A DNA stretch of 19,442 nucleotides, from assembly GCA_002309305.1 (NCBI GenBank), contig DBWR01000034.1, forward strand, positions 1 through 19,442, in the 5' to 3' direction. Source of the DNA: Treponema sp. UBA1233. GTDB taxonomy: Bacteria > Spirochaetota > Spirochaetia > Treponematales > Treponemataceae. The notes below the pieces were generated by a model. The model ran no database searches and had not been told where the DNA came from. It was given only the letters and a program-made list of their open reading frames with translations. How positions within the stretch are numbered: the first letter of the stretch is position 1; the number at the start of each line of letters is the position of its first letter. This document shows, piece after piece, positions 1 through 6,454 of the stretch. The position numbers and the translations under genes were made by a program.

Positions 1-51
1 GAGGAAGAATTCATCCGCGACATCCATCAGGAAGGCTACGACGAGGGATTT
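1..51 (+). repeat. direct repeat, copy A (copy B at 450-500)
   Basis: Bases 1-51 match 450-500 exactly, and similarity continues with scattered changes to about base 115 / 540. This is the DNA-level trace of a duplicated Rpn 3' end. The repeat may start further left, outside the window. Confidence 0.85.
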
Positions 52-228
52 TCCAATGGCATCTCTCAAGGTATCTCCCAGGGCACCAGACAAAAGGCCA
101 TGGAAGCTGCCAGGAATGCGCTGAAAATGAATCTTTCCATGGAGCAGGTTGCCCAAATCACGAATCTTTCACTGGAAGAGATACGGGAACTGACCAAGGC
201 TACTGTAAAAGTGCAAACCGTTGTATGA
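1..228 (+). CDS. Rpn-family (PD-(D/E)XK) protein, C-terminal end only
   Basis: The reading frame is open from base 1 and stops at TGA 226-228, giving 75 residues of a protein that begins upstream of the window. The tail opens with EEEFIRDIHQEGYDEG, then Gly/Gln-rich steps (SNGISQGISQGTRQKA), then an amphipathic segment (ARNALKMNLSMEQVAQITNL) ending LEEIRELTK. This layout, a basic/acidic linker followed by a short helical module with 'MxxEQVAxITxLxxEEI', is the usual C-terminus of Rpn/transposase-like PD-(D/E)XK nucleases that are abundant in Treponema and gut Firmicutes. The nuclease core is not visible. The last nine residues (ATVKVQTVV) look like an extension past the normal end, consistent with a rearranged 3' end. 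The next fragment (221-448) begins inside this stop region. Confidence 0.7.
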   Translation, partial: EEEFIRDIHQEGYDEGFSNGISQGISQGTRQKAMEAARNALKMNLSMEQVAQITNLSLEEIRELTKATVKVQTVV

Positions 229-448
229 TTATGTAAGGTACGTCGCCAGGGTAAACGAGAACAAGAAGCTTGGAATGCAGGTGAAGGAAGCCGTTAACAG
301 AGCGGTGGAATGGGCGATTAAGGAAGACCTTTTGGACGTTTTTTTGCCTGCAAAAAATGCGAGCCTTCGCGAGCAAGTAAAAACTCTAAGAGCAAGCGAC
401 AGCTTGCGACAGGAGGTAGATTTTGGCAAACTCTTTGACGGAATTTGA
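221..448 (+). pseudogene. Rpn-family fragment, frameshifted, with palindromic insert
   Basis: Translation from TTG 221 gives YDYVRYVARVNENKKLGM then VKEAVNRAVEWAIKEDLLD, which is the segment that normally lies just before the tail in Rpn-family proteins (compare the family pattern 'VNENK..G..VKEAVN.AV..AI'). After FLPAKN the frame enters low-complexity sequence (ASLREQVKTLRASDSLRQEV) and stops at 446-448. The expected continuation, LANSLTEFDEEEF, is found in another frame from 423. The gene piece is therefore an internal fragment followed by an insertion of about 55 bp and a frameshift. No ribosome-binding site precedes 221. It appears to be a leftover of a tandem partial duplication of the 3' end of the gene at 1-228, probably involving a different paralogue. 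Confidence 0.65.
357..413 (+). repeat. small palindromic element inserted in Rpn fragment
   Basis: Between the two halves of the Rpn fragment lies a GC-richer stretch containing two hairpins: GCGA-GCCT-TCGC (359-370) and GCAAGC-GACA-GCTTGC (392-407). It is open in the upstream frame (ASLREQ...ALRASDSLRQE-like residues) and ends in AGGAGG. The surrounding sequence would join into a normal Rpn protein if it were removed, apart from a one-base frame change. I suspect a genome-wide Treponema repeat of the kind that inserts in frame into genes; only one copy is in this window, and the borders are approximate. Confidence 0.5.
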
Positions 449-644
449 CGAGGAAGAATTCATCCGCGACATCCATCAGGAAGGCTACGACGAGGGATTT
501 CCCAATGGTATCTCCCAGGGTACCCGGCAAAAAGCTGAAGAAGCCGCCAGAGACTTTTTCGATAATGGAGTTTCAGTTGATATTATAGCAAAATCGCTGA
601 AAATGACCGAAGAAGAGGTCAAAGAACTGATTAGAACAATATAA
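423..644 (+). CDS. small Rpn-tail protein, possible stand-alone product
   Basis: The frame runs from TTG 423 to TAA 642-644 and encodes 73 residues. It has a strong Shine-Dalgarno AGGAGG at 411-416, six bases before the TTG, and an in-frame stop at 417-419 just upstream, so if translated at all it starts here. The protein is a second copy of the Rpn C-terminal module: LANSLTEFDEEEFIRDIHQ, GYDEGFPNGISQGTRQ, then a helical end (VDIIAKSLKMTEEEVKELI). It shares the first ~35 residues almost exactly with the tail at 1-228 and then diverges. Internal translation of C-terminal 'small' Rpn proteins that antagonise the full nuclease is known in other bacteria. Whether this fragment is such a product or just debris cannot be decided from sequence. 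Confidence 0.5.
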   Translation: MANSLTEFDEEEFIRDIHQEGYDEGFPNGISQGTRQKAEEAARDFFDNGVSVDIIAKSLKMTEEEVKELIRTI

Positions 645-725
645 GACATATTGTCCCACTGCTTCATCGGCTGTGTTGGCAATGGCAACATAAAAGGACT
701 GGTCTATGATGGTGCAAAGCTTTTC

Positions 726-818
726 TCATACTCCTGCAATATCCATCAGAACGACAAACAGAAATAAAATTACTAATAAAGCTGCAATGATGATTCCTAC
801 CTTAAATAATTTATTCAT
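726..818 (-). CDS. 30-residue single-span membrane peptide
   Basis: ATG at 818-816 is preceded by GGGAGA seven bases upstream and starts 11 bases after the stop of the lipoprotein gene, so it is probably translated from the same transcript. The peptide has a short basic N-terminus (MNKLFKVG) followed by a hydrophobic stretch of about 17 residues (IIIAALLVILFLFVVLM) and ends DIAGV at TGA 728-726. After the TGA the same frame stays open and reads EKLCTIIDQSFYVAIANT before meeting the 3' end of the Rpn fragment. The peptide may therefore be the first part of a longer protein cut by a nonsense change and by arrival of Rpn DNA, rather than a complete small protein. No function can be assigned. Confidence 0.5.
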   Translation of the reverse strand: MNKLFKVGIIIAALLVILFLFVVLMDIAGV

Positions 819-829
819 GCAGTGTCTCC

Positions 830-1711
830 CTAAAAAGTCGGTGTTATGGTTTTGGAATCAGGGACATCAAGTTTTTCTGATTTAAATGATTCTGGAATGG
901 GAATGGATGTTGAATGTTCAGAAGTTGTTGAATTACTCTGTGTATCCTCTGGGACTGCTTCAAATAAATCTACAGTGGCAAAATCTATAACAAACTGATT
1001 TATGACGTTTTCTATAGTAGTTGGGAAAAAATCACATACAGCCTCTTTATCCCAATTTCCATTCTTGTAAGCTGTGGTATTGGATGATATGGCAGTGTAT
1101 GTTTTTGACAGTAATTTGTTGCCTTGGGCATCACAAGCATAAACCTTTAGGGTCACCATTGCGGCAACAGCCTTGTCAAAATGTCCTACGGGAATTTTTT
1201 TCTTTTGGAAAATGAACTGAGCAAAAAGAAGGCTTTGTGCTCCACATTCCTGTGCTATCTTTCGGTTTCTGGATTTTCCGCCGTTACCAAGAGCCTTATA
1301 TCCTGAGGCAGGTACATCAGAACTCAAGGCATCAAGCCATGCCAGACTGGATAATTTATATGACTCCATTTGTGCCAGCTCGGTAGCATCCAAAACTTCA
1401 ATTTCATTGTCTTCAAGAATATCACACAATGATTCTGCGGCACCGTCTATGCGTTCGTTTAATGTAATCAGTTCCGGGTTGTTTTTATTTAATGCATTGT
1501 TGACCATATTGCTTAAGACACCTGGATTTGTTGCATCTGGAGCAGTTGGATCGTCATTGTACCATGGAACGGATGGATTGCAGTAAACGCTTGCAATGGC
1601 AACTGGAGCATAATTTCTTATATTGATTTCCGTTGTCTTACATCCCAGGAGGGCTAGGGTAATTAATACTGTGTTACATAGAAAGATAGCTGTCTGAATG
1701 TTTTTTTTCAT
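830..1711 (-). CDS. hypothetical lipoprotein
   Basis: The 293-residue product begins MKKNIQTAIFLCNTVLI and has a lipobox ALLGC with Cys24, so it should be exported and lipidated. The mature part holds no motif that I recognise. Near the N-terminus it reads YAPVAIASVYCNPSVPW, and the C-terminal 50 residues are Ser/Thr/Pro-rich and probably unstructured. Calling it a conserved Treponema lipoprotein is an inference. Its ATG lies only 13 bases after the U-run of the porin terminator, with no clear Shine-Dalgarno (the nearest is GGA about ten bases upstream) and no room for a promoter, so expression may depend on read-through. It is followed by the small membrane peptide at 726-818. Confidence 0.8.
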   Translation of the reverse strand: MKKNIQTAIFLCNTVLITLALLGCKTTEINIRNYAPVAIASVYCNPSVPWYNDDPTAPDATNPGVLSNMVNNALNKNNPELITLNERIDGAAESLCDILEDNEIEVLDATELAQMESYKLSSLAWLDALSSDVPASGYKALGNGGKSRNRKIAQECGAQSLLFAQFIFQKKKIPVGHFDKAVAAMVTLKVYACDAQGNKLLSKTYTAISSNTTAYKNGNWDKEAVCDFFPTTIENVINQFVIDFATVDLFEAVPEDTQSNSTTSEHSTSIPIPESFKSEKLDVPDSKTITPTF

Positions 1712-1724
1712 CTCGATATTCCAG

Positions 1725-1758
1725 AAAAAACGGCACCAATCTTCCGACTGATGCCGTT
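1725..1758 (-). terminator. intrinsic terminator after porin
   Basis: On the minus strand, AACGGCA pairs perfectly with TGCCGTT (1758-1752 with 1735-1729), followed by a run of T (complement of A 1725-1730). It lies 31 bases past the porin stop. Confidence 0.85.
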
Positions 1759-1789
1759 AGTGGGCCTAAACCCTGATTAAAGGAGTAGA

Positions 1790-2881
1790 TTAGAAGTTCA
1801 TGCTGAACTTAACAGGTACACCAACCTTGATGTTTTCCTGTGCTGTGAATTCAATACCTGCATCGATACCACAGTCACCAACCTTGAATTCAAGACCAGG
1901 GTTGATGCTCATAGAGAAGTTTTCGGCGAGGAAGTCATCATCCTGGATTTTGACGTAAGCTGTTGTAGACTCACCCAACTTGTATCCAAGATAGAACTTT
2001 GCGCCAAGATCAATCTTTGCTTTTGTATCAGCGCCATCAGGAGTCTTTGTGTTGAACTGGAATGCCTCAAAAGCCTTTACTGTAAGGGCATCCAATCCAG
2101 CTTCCTGGAATGCTTCAACGCGGACATAGTTTGTGAAATCTTTTACTTCATTTTCTTTGTCTGATGTAGCAAAGAGAGCGTTTACCCAAATTGTAAGCGG
2201 GTCAAATGTGTTCTTATAACCGGCACCGAACTTGAGTTCTTTGAAAGTGTTTTTAGCATCAAAGATAGCATTAACAGTTCCAAAGTCAGCGCTATACTGT
2301 GCCTTAAGGCCGAGTTCTTCCACAACAGATTTAGCATCATCGATGTAAGCATCTTTTTCTGCATCTGTCAAAGTATCCCAGTCATCACCGGCGTCAGCAG
2401 CATTTTCTCTGGCTACAGTGTCAGCATTTCTAAACCATGCCTTTCCGTATCCAGGTGCAAATGTTGCATCGAATGTGAATCCTTCTGCTGGAGCAAGAGA
2501 GAATGTAAGTCCCTGGCTTCCAATTCCAGATTTTGTTCCACCCCAAGTAATTGATTCCTGGTTCAGGTTGGTGTCCCAGTGACCAACATTGATGGTGAGC
2601 ATGTCAATCGGCTTTACCCAGATGTTCCACTTGGTAAACTTACCCAAAGAAGCCTTCACGTCAGATGTGTCGAAATCTTCTTCACTGAGGTGGAGTGTTG
2701 CTCCTGCTACTTCACCAGATACTGAGAATGAAATTGGTGATTCCCAGTCATGGTTGTGATGGTTCACTGTCAGAGCCTTTGCTTCCTTAGTTGCTGCATC
2801 ATACTCGAATGCATTTACATCAATTTTGATGCCCGCACTTACGTCTGCTGCGATTGCCGCAGCAGCCACCATAGCTGCCAA
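1790..2881 (-). CDS. outer-membrane beta-barrel porin, 5' end apparently missing
   Basis: The product (363 residues from the TTG at 2881) shows alternating polar/hydrophobic strands rich in Gly, aromatic turns such as GHWDTNLNQESITWGG and a final SMNF. The C-terminal phenylalanine is the usual signal for barrel insertion by BAM. The N-terminus reads MAAMVAAAAIAADVSAG, the hydrophobic core and cleavage region of a signal peptide, but the positively charged n-region is absent. In frame upstream there are only seven codons before TAA 2902-2900, no ATG and no Shine-Dalgarno. The pheS terminator occupies 2902-2943, so no promoter fits either. The next in-frame ATG is at 2872. The gene body is intact. 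It could be a 5'-deleted or silent copy, or an assembly join; which of these is unknown. Confidence 0.75.
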   Translation of the reverse strand: MAAMVAAAAIAADVSAGIKIDVNAFEYDAATKEAKALTVNHHNHDWESPISFSVSGEVAGATLHLSEEDFDTSDVKASLGKFTKWNIWVKPIDMLTINVGHWDTNLNQESITWGGTKSGIGSQGLTFSLAPAEGFTFDATFAPGYGKAWFRNADTVARENAADAGDDWDTLTDAEKDAYIDDAKSVVEELGLKAQYSADFGTVNAIFDAKNTFKELKFGAGYKNTFDPLTIWVNALFATSDKENEVKDFTNYVRVEAFQEAGLDALTVKAFEAFQFNTKTPDGADTKAKIDLGAKFYLGYKLGESTTAYVKIQDDDFLAENFSMSINPGLEFKVGDCGIDAGIEFTAQENIKVGVPVKFSMNF

Positions 2882-2901
2882 CGATAACTGGAAACAAACT
2901 T

Positions 2902-2943
2902 AAAAAAAAGACGCCAGCGAATTCTTGTTGAATTGCCAGCGTC
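2902..2943 (-). terminator. intrinsic terminator after pheS
   Basis: On the minus strand a hairpin with arms GACGC...GCGTC, extended by an AATTC/GAATT pairing, is followed by eight T (complement of A 2902-2909). It sits 38 bases past the pheS stop and about 20 bases before the first porin codon. Confidence 0.85.
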
Positions 2944-2980
2944 AATTATGTTAATTCTTTGTTTTATATGGAATTATTGT

Positions 2981-4540
2981 TTAGAACTTAGCTTTTCTTA
3001 GCCTTACGCGTTCTATGTCTTCGCAGAAGAGCTCGCGGAGGTCGTTTAAGCCCAAAGCCATAAGTGCCATGCGGTCGATTCCGATTCCCCATGCGGCTAC
3101 TGGTACGTCAACACCCATAGCCTTTGTTACTTCTGGACGGAATATTCCAGAGCCTCCCAGTTCAAACCAGCCCAGTTTCGGATGCTTTATGTGCACTTCG
3201 ATGGACGGTTCCGTAAAGGGGAAGTATCCTGGAACATATTTGACTTCGGTTGCTCCTGCAATTTCCACGGCAAACATTCGCAAAAATCCCAAAAGTGTGC
3301 GGAGGTTTACGTTTTCGCCAAGGACTATGCCTTCTGTCTGGTAGAAGTCGCTCAAGTGGGTGGCGTCTACCTTGTCATAGCGGAAACAGCGTGCGATGCC
3401 AAAGTATTTACCCGGAATCTCTGCCTTGTGCAGCTGGTGGGCGCTCAATACTGTACCCTGACTGCGCATGATGAGACGGCGTGTAAATTCGTTGTCAAAC
3501 TCGTAGTTCCAACCACGGCTGCCTGTATTTCCACCGTTCTTGTGTACGTTGGCAACGTTGGTCAGATATGGTTCTTCTATGAAATTTGCATGTGTCGGAT
3601 TCTTGATGCGGTAAACGTCATGAATGTCACGTGCGGCATGAAACTGCGGCATGAACAGTGCGTCTCCGTTCCAGAATTCGGTTTCTACAAGAGGACCGTC
3701 AAATTCCTGGAATCCCAATGCACAAAGCTTGTCCTTTACGCTTTCCAAAAACTGAACGTATGGGTTCGTGCGTCCCGGAATGATGCGTGCCGGTGGAATT
3801 GAAATGTTGTATCCGCGGAAAGTTCCCTTGCGCCAGTCTCCGTTTGCAAGCATGGCTGGGGTCACTTCACCGATTTCGTTTCCTGTAACGCCGGCAGACT
3901 TTAATTCCTGTGCAACAGCATCAGAGTCTCCAGTGAGCTGATATGTTACGGTTTCGCGTTCAATTGTCTTGAATGGAGTTTCGGAAATGCCCCTCTTTTT
4001 TGTAAGTCCCTGCATAATCTGGGCTTCAAGCTGGGAGAGTTCCGTTGACTCAAGGATTCCGCCTTCTTTGTCCAATGCACGTGTGATAAGGTTTTTGGCC
4101 TGTTCGATGCGTGGAGGAAGAGGTGTTCCGGCATATTCAGCTTTTGCACCGGCACCCATGGAAAGTACGCCTTCTTTCTTGAGGCTTCCGAATGCAGATC
4201 CGACATCCTTTGATTCAATCTTTAGGGCATCGGCAATTTCCTGCATGGTATGGGGACCTTTTTCTTTCAGGAATGCAACAATACGCTCTTCCGCACTGCC
4301 TTCCTTTGCAACCTTGCGGCCGAAATCAGTGAGTTCATAGTAAACGTGGGGAACACGTTCAACTTCCGAGAGGAGATTTTTTCCCGAAAGCCAACTGAAC
4401 GCCTGGTTAGAATGTCCCTCTTTATAACCAAGTTCCTTTTGCAGACGTTCAGACGTAAGCTTATCGGTTTTCTTGTAATTTAAAAGCACCTTTATCTCTA
4501 GCGGGTGCAGATTCTTTAATAGAGTTTTTGTATCTGTCAA
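2981..4540 (-). CDS. pheS: phenylalanine-tRNA ligase alpha subunit, archaeal/eukaryotic type
   Basis: The alpha subunit of the alpha2beta2 enzyme charges tRNA-Phe in the cytoplasm. At 519 residues it is much longer than the usual bacterial PheS (~330). The first ~150 residues form winged-helix repeats (LHPLEIKVLL; ERIVAFLKEKGPHTMQEIADA), as in archaeal and eukaryotic enzymes. The class II core follows: motif 1 near 256-279 (GRTNPYVQFLESVKD), motif 2 at 381-404 (GIARCFRYDKVDATHLSDFY) and motif 3 at 482-493 (AAWGIGIDRMAL). Spirochaetes are known to carry this form, acquired by transfer. The start chosen is TTG 4540, because MTDTKTLLKNLHPLEIK fits the family start; the Shine-Dalgarno is weak. 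The beta-subunit gene pheT is not adjacent. An intrinsic terminator follows. Confidence 0.95.
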   Translation of the reverse strand: MTDTKTLLKNLHPLEIKVLLNYKKTDKLTSERLQKELGYKEGHSNQAFSWLSGKNLLSEVERVPHVYYELTDFGRKVAKEGSAEERIVAFLKEKGPHTMQEIADALKIESKDVGSAFGSLKKEGVLSMGAGAKAEYAGTPLPPRIEQAKNLITRALDKEGGILESTELSQLEAQIMQGLTKKRGISETPFKTIERETVTYQLTGDSDAVAQELKSAGVTGNEIGEVTPAMLANGDWRKGTFRGYNISIPPARIIPGRTNPYVQFLESVKDKLCALGFQEFDGPLVETEFWNGDALFMPQFHAARDIHDVYRIKNPTHANFIEEPYLTNVANVHKNGGNTGSRGWNYEFDNEFTRRLIMRSQGTVLSAHQLHKAEIPGKYFGIARCFRYDKVDATHLSDFYQTEGIVLGENVNLRTLLGFLRMFAVEIAGATEVKYVPGYFPFTEPSIEVHIKHPKLGWFELGGSGIFRPEVTKAMGVDVPVAAWGIGIDRMALMALGLNDLRELFCEDIERVRLRKAKF

Positions 4541-4565
4541 TTTTTATATACCAACCCGAACAATA

Positions 4566-4985
4566 TTAGCGATTGTCAAAACGGACCCATCTTCTGCAAG
4601 AGGCCATTCTGATGTTGCGTGCATCCTTGAAGTAGCGCTGTCTGTCTTTGCGAACGTATACAGGCTTTTTCAGGAACTGATTTTCCTGTGCGAATTCTTC
4701 AAGAATTGCATCGATTGTGTTCATCGCCTCACCCTGATCATAGCTTGCGGCCAGACATGTGTAGTTTACGATGACTTCACCTGTGAGGGGAGTGTACTCA
4801 AGTTCAAGGGTTACGATTGATGCAGTGGGGTGGAATTCTGCATACTTGTCCTCAATCTGGCGTACCTGGGTGGAAATGTCCACTTTTGGATTCTTGTCCT
4901 CTTCAACACTTGTCGGGGTTGACTGAGCAGTTGCCAGAGACACAGCAAGTAAAGCGCATGCGCATAAAGATAATATCTTCTTCAT
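4566..4985 (-). CDS. secreted conserved protein, unknown function
   Basis: The start is set at ATG 4985 because AGGAGGAGA precedes it by six bases and MKKILSLCACALLAVSLATAQS is a clean signal peptide; the frame is open further upstream, but the added residues (MLLLYNSFNQEENI) make no sense as a signal. The mature ~117 residues should be periplasmic. They contain a predicted beta region (IVTLELEYTPLTGEVIVNY), a helical stretch (AMNTIDAILEEFAQENQ) and a basic C-terminal part (VRKDRQRYFKDARNIRM). No family is recognised. It is the last gene of the tatD transcription unit or has its own promoter: a TATAAT occurs in the 57-bp gap upstream, without a convincing -35. It is paired with another secreted protein at 5043-5831. 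Confidence 0.8.
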   Translation of the reverse strand: MKKILSLCACALLAVSLATAQSTPTSVEEDKNPKVDISTQVRQIEDKYAEFHPTASIVTLELEYTPLTGEVIVNYTCLAASYDQGEAMNTIDAILEEFAQENQFLKKPVYVRKDRQRYFKDARNIRMASCRRWVRFDNR

Positions 4986-5042
4986 AATGTTCTCCTCCTG
5001 GTTAAAGGAATTATATAATAATAACAATACGTTACTATTTTA

Positions 5043-5831
5043 TTAGTAATAACTGTATGATACTATTTTATCAGTTTCTAGAAAAAAATCAAGGTCAACT
5101 ATATAGTTACCATCCTTAATATATACCCTGGGTTCCTGAATCAGCAGTGCCGTTCCGGAGATTTCCCTTGGTTTGTTCTTGACTTTTGTCCTCCAGTATT
5201 CCCTGACGGCATTTTTGAGTGCCTGTGAACACGCTTCCTGAATGCCCTCAAAGCCTTTTTCTACCGGAGCCGAACCGTGACCCCTTACTTTTGGGTTGGT
5301 GATGGACCTCCACCTCTGGAAAGAAAGCTGCTGGTCCGGGGTCCTTTCGCATTCTACCCAGCACAAGAGCTTCCCGTCCTTTGCCTGAGGAAGCGGTTCC
5401 TTGTATACCACAGGATTGGCGGTCTTGTTCAGCTCGCGAATCCTTCCGAATTCAAAATATTCGTCCACTTTGCGGGTTTTGTCGTATGGAACATAGTCAA
5501 AGGTCCAGCCGTTGATCATCCCTTCGATTAAAAATGGGGCGATTTCCTTGGCTCGGGCTATGGCATAGGCAAATATCGTAGCGTCACGATTCTCCGTTTC
5601 AAGAGTTTCGTTCAGCTGTTCGCGTATCGTTTCGGCGGCAGTGGCTGTGGAATCCACCATCTCTTCGTCAAAATGACCGGGGAATGCATCCATCTCCGAC
5701 CAAATCTGAATGCGGATTTTCCTGGACTGGTCTATCTGCTGCGAAAACACAGGGGCCGCCGCAAGCAAAACCAATGCAAGGGATAAAAAGAGAATCTTTA
5801 CATTTACCGTCGTCTGTAAGCTTCTATCCAT
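5043..5831 (-). CDS. secreted conserved protein, unknown function
   Basis: The product has 262 residues with a signal peptide (VKILFLSLALVLLAAAPVFS, residues 11-30) and a probable cut before QQIDQ, so it is likely periplasmic. The mature part has a helical region with many acidic residues (ETIREQLNETLETENRD), a central segment with WVECERTPDQQLSFQRWRS, and a C-terminal beta part (EPRVYIKDGNYIVDLDFFLE). I do not recognise the family. The start at 5831 lies 28 bases inside the rhomboid gene, a typical translationally coupled overlap; the Shine-Dalgarno is weak (AAAGG). Position in the operon directly after an intramembrane protease and before a second secreted protein suggests a linked envelope function, which is inference only. 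Confidence 0.8.
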   Translation of the reverse strand: MDRSLQTTVNVKILFLSLALVLLAAAPVFSQQIDQSRKIRIQIWSEMDAFPGHFDEEMVDSTATAAETIREQLNETLETENRDATIFAYAIARAKEIAPFLIEGMINGWTFDYVPYDKTRKVDEYFEFGRIRELNKTANPVVYKEPLPQAKDGKLLCWVECERTPDQQLSFQRWRSITNPKVRGHGSAPVEKGFEGIQEACSQALKNAVREYWRTKVKNKPREISGTALLIQEPRVYIKDGNYIVDLDFFLETDKIVSYSYY

Positions 5832-6454
5832 ACCTTTACCGGGTGAATCCCCATCCTGATTACAAGATAAAGCCAGCCTAAAAGAAGTCCCAATAGGTGT
5901 GCGTAATGCGCCGTGTTGGACACCGATGAAAACTGGCTTACTAATTCTATAACAAAATAAATGACAATAAGTAACGGAGCGGGAACAGGAAGTATGCCCC
6001 AGATGAATATTTTTGCCTTGGGGAAGATGACCGCATATACCAGAAGAAGCGTGTATATGGCACCGCTTGCCCCAATCAGGTTGTAATAGTAGAAGAAGAC
6101 GTTATAACGTGCAAGGAAATAAAGTGCGGTTACGGATAGGAGTCCAATCAGAATTCCGCATAGGAAATACATCAGAAGGAATTCCTTGGTGCCGATAGCC
6201 TTTTCCGTTGGGGTACCGAAAAACAGCAGGGTGAGCATGTTGAACAGTATGTGCATTATGCTGCCGTGGGTGAACATGTACGTGACCGGCTGCCAGAATC
6301 TGTGTGCGATGAAAAAGCCTCCGGGACTTATTCCCAGAAACGAAGTCAGGGCCGGACGAAAATAGCTAAGGATGAACACAAGGACGTTTATGCCTATGAG
6401 GTAGAGTGTTGCATTGTAGTATGAATATCTAAACGGTCTTCGGATTGGATTCAT
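5804..6454 (-). CDS. rhomboid-family intramembrane serine protease
   Basis: Rhomboids cut membrane-spanning substrates inside the bilayer with a Ser-His dyad. The 216-residue product has six hydrophobic segments. The family marks are in place: HxxxN in loop/TM2 (H68-ILF-N72, matching His150/Asn154 of E. coli GlpG), catalytic GASGAIY with Ser130, and the late-TM histidine in AHYAHLLGLLLGW (His186). It therefore looks active. The length is that of the minimal bacterial form, with no extra cytoplasmic domain. It overlaps the GGDEF gene upstream by ATGA (4 bp) and the secreted-protein gene downstream by 28 bp, so these three are co-translated. The substrate is unknown. Confidence 0.93.
   Translation of the reverse strand: MNPIRRPFRYSYYNATLYLIGINVLVFILSYFRPALTSFLGISPGGFFIAHRFWQPVTYMFTHGSIMHILFNMLTLLFFGTPTEKAIGTKEFLLMYFLCGILIGLLSVTALYFLARYNVFFYYYNLIGASGAIYTLLLVYAVIFPKAKIFIWGILPVPAPLLIVIYFVIELVSQFSSVSNTAHYAHLLGLLLGWLYLVIRMGIHPVKVWIEAYRRR

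Noticed and set aside
645..725. 21-residue Cys/His-rich ORF starting at the ATGA overlap (MRKALHHHRPVLLCCHC...)
   Set aside because: Another frame of the same stretch reads as more natural protein; too short and without support to call a gene.
3015..3802. Long plus-strand open frames across pheS
   Set aside because: They are antisense shadows of an unmistakable pheS with intact class II motifs; no ribosome-binding sites and no recognisable protein features.
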